In this document: piece after piece, positions 34,829-35,926 of the stretch
Numbering within the stretch: the stretch's first letter is position 1
Layout of the letters: each line of letters begins with the position of its first letter
NCBI GenBank assembly: GCA_002018045.1
Contig: MWLD01000051.1
Location: forward strand, 1 to 35,926
Length of the DNA stretch: 35,926 nucleotides
Source: Candidatus Synechococcus spongiarum LMB bulk15M
Lineage (GTDB): Bacteria > Cyanobacteriota > Cyanobacteriia > PCC-6307 > Cyanobiaceae
Direction: 5' to 3'
Notes under the pieces: generated by a model
The model's input: only the letters and a program-made list of their open reading frames with translations
What the model was told of the DNA's origin: nothing
Database searches by the model: none
Translations under genes and position numbers: made by a program

Positions 34829-35926
34829 ATGATGAAAAACTTATCCTTATTTCCAGAATTTATTGATAGCATACCCTTAACTGAGGGAATTAAGTATGCT
34901 GGCTCAAAACTTAAACTTTTACCTTATATTTTAAATTTAGCAAGACGTGTAAGAGCAAAAACTATACTTGATGGTTTTTCCGGTTCTACGCGAGTTGCTC
35001 AAGCATTTGCTAAATCTGGTTATAGAGTTATTTGTAATGATATTGCAATTTGGTCGCAAGTCTTTGCCAAATGTTATCTTGAGAATCAACGTGATAAAGT
35101 AGAATATACTAAGCTAATTCGTTGTTTGAACGAAGTAGCACCAAAGGACGGGTGGTTTACAGAGCATTACGGTGGTAAATCAAGAAATGGTAGTGCGGTT
35201 CAAGCTGATGGTTTGAAGAAACCGTGGCAGATTCACAATACTAGAAAGCTTGACGGTATTCGAGAAGAAATCGATAGATTATCATTATCTCCCATAGAAC
35301 AAGCTGTAGCTCTGACTAGTCTTATCATAGCATTAGATCGTGTTGATAATACAATAGGACATTTTGTTTCTTATTTAAACAAGTGGTCTTCTCGGTCATA
35401 TAATGATCTTATTCTCAAAGTGCCGAGTATATTTGTTACAGATCAGAAAAACGAAGTGCTGAAAAATGATGTGTTTGATATATGTGGAATTGATGCAGAT
35501 TTGGCTTATTTTGATCCTCCATATGGCTCTAATAATGAAAAAATGCCATCATCACGTGTCAGATACGCTTCCTACTATCATCTATGGACAACTGTTTGTT
35601 TAAATGATACTCCTGAATTATTTGGAAAAGCAAAGCGTCGATGTGATACATCAGATAAAGTCGCTGGTTCCGTGTTTGAGGAATTTAGAAGAAATCCTGA
35701 AACAGGAAGATTTATTGCAGTAGAGTCTTTAGAACGTTTAATTCAGTCTACATCCGCACGGTGGATAATTTTGTCGTATAATTCCGGAAGACGTGGTACA
35801 GCGGAGGAAATAAACAAGATGCTGTCCGAAAGCGGGAAAATTGTTGATGTTATCAAGGTGGACTATAAATGCAATGTCATGGCAAGCATGAAATGGACTC
35901 ACGAATGGCTATGCGAAACAGAGTTT
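34829..35926 (+). CDS. D12-class DNA adenine methyltransferase (3' end outside window)
   Basis: The frame is open from ATG 34829 to the last base (366 codons) and has no stop, so the C-terminus is missing. It holds motif X-like YAGSKLKLLPYIL (about 24-36), the SAM motif LDGFSGSTRVA (from residue 47) and the catalytic motif FDPPYGS (DPPY at 229-232), the order typical of Dam-like N6-adenine methyltransferases. The target-recognition region would lie between. It should protect the host DNA from the endonuclease before it. Base composition is far more AT-rich than the backbone. Confidence 0.9.
   Translation, partial: MMKNLSLFPEFIDSIPLTEGIKYAGSKLKLLPYILNLARRVRAKTILDGFSGSTRVAQAFAKSGYRVICNDIAIWSQVFAKCYLENQRDKVEYTKLIRCLNEVAPKDGWFTEHYGGKSRNGSAVQADGLKKPWQIHNTRKLDGIREEIDRLSLSPIEQAVALTSLIIALDRVDNTIGHFVSYLNKWSSRSYNDLILKVPSIFVTDQKNEVLKNDVFDICGIDADLAYFDPPYGSNNEKMPSSRVRYASYYHLWTTVCLNDTPELFGKAKRRCDTSDKVAGSVFEEFRRNPETGRFIAVESLERLIQSTSARWIILSYNSGRRGTAEEINKMLSESGKIVDVIKVDYKCNVMASMKWTHEWLCETEF

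Overview
The window looks like a GC-rich picocyanobacterial chromosome of the marine Synechococcus type. It carries an allophycocyanin beta-18-like subunit (apcF), glnA with an NtcA-type promoter, the sulfolipid pair sqdB-sqdX, sipA, a psb34-like gene, txlA and the run rpmI-rplT-TPR-thiG. The combination of this backbone with many defence genes, a type II-C-like CRISPR repeat and several gene remnants would fit a host-associated relative such as the sponge symbiont 'Candidatus Synechococcus spongiarum'. That assignment is inference only.

Layout. Positions 66-2414 are a CRISPR array of 36 identical 36-bp repeats and 35 spacers of 30-31 bp; no cas gene is in the window. The last repeat is followed directly by a 28-bp sequence that recurs perfectly at 4752-4779. 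Between the two copies lie an AAA ATPase and a TOPRIM-like partner (split OLD/PARIS-like) and a remnant of a large helicase/restriction protein. Positions 4811-6524 hold a PIN (DUF4411) plus XRE/ImmA-IrrE toxin-antitoxin-like pair. Positions 6678-16601 are backbone: txlA, a NIL-ferredoxin, a lytic transglycosylase whose 5' end carries a 187-bp duplication with a perfect palindrome, glmM, glnA, apcF, an aminotransferase, tadA and a PLP decarboxylase.

Positions 16664-20329 form an inserted islet bounded by 61-bp direct repeats. It contains a DUF1156-type DNA methylase, a translationally coupled PD-(D/E)XK-like nuclease candidate and a 49-residue DUF262 fragment. Backbone resumes with a dynamin-like GTPase, lspA, bioY, sipA and an M16-like protein. 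It is interrupted by a decayed GIY-YIG nuclease gene (24692-25114), then continues through a glycosyltransferase, ribosomal proteins L35/L20, a Ycf37-like TPR protein, thiG, psb34, sqdB, sqdX, a PBP2 and a small conserved protein. From about 33930 to the right edge lies a strikingly AT-rich type II restriction-modification pair: an endonuclease candidate and a D12-class adenine methyltransferase cut by the window end.

The main theme is a compact housekeeping genome, with repeated convergent and 4-bp overlaps, into which separate defence modules have been inserted one at a time. No integrase, transposase or IS element is visible. Two of the modules are bracketed by direct repeats. The best candidates for something new are the repeat-bracketed ATPase/TOPRIM module beside the CRISPR array and the two-gene methylase/nuclease islet.
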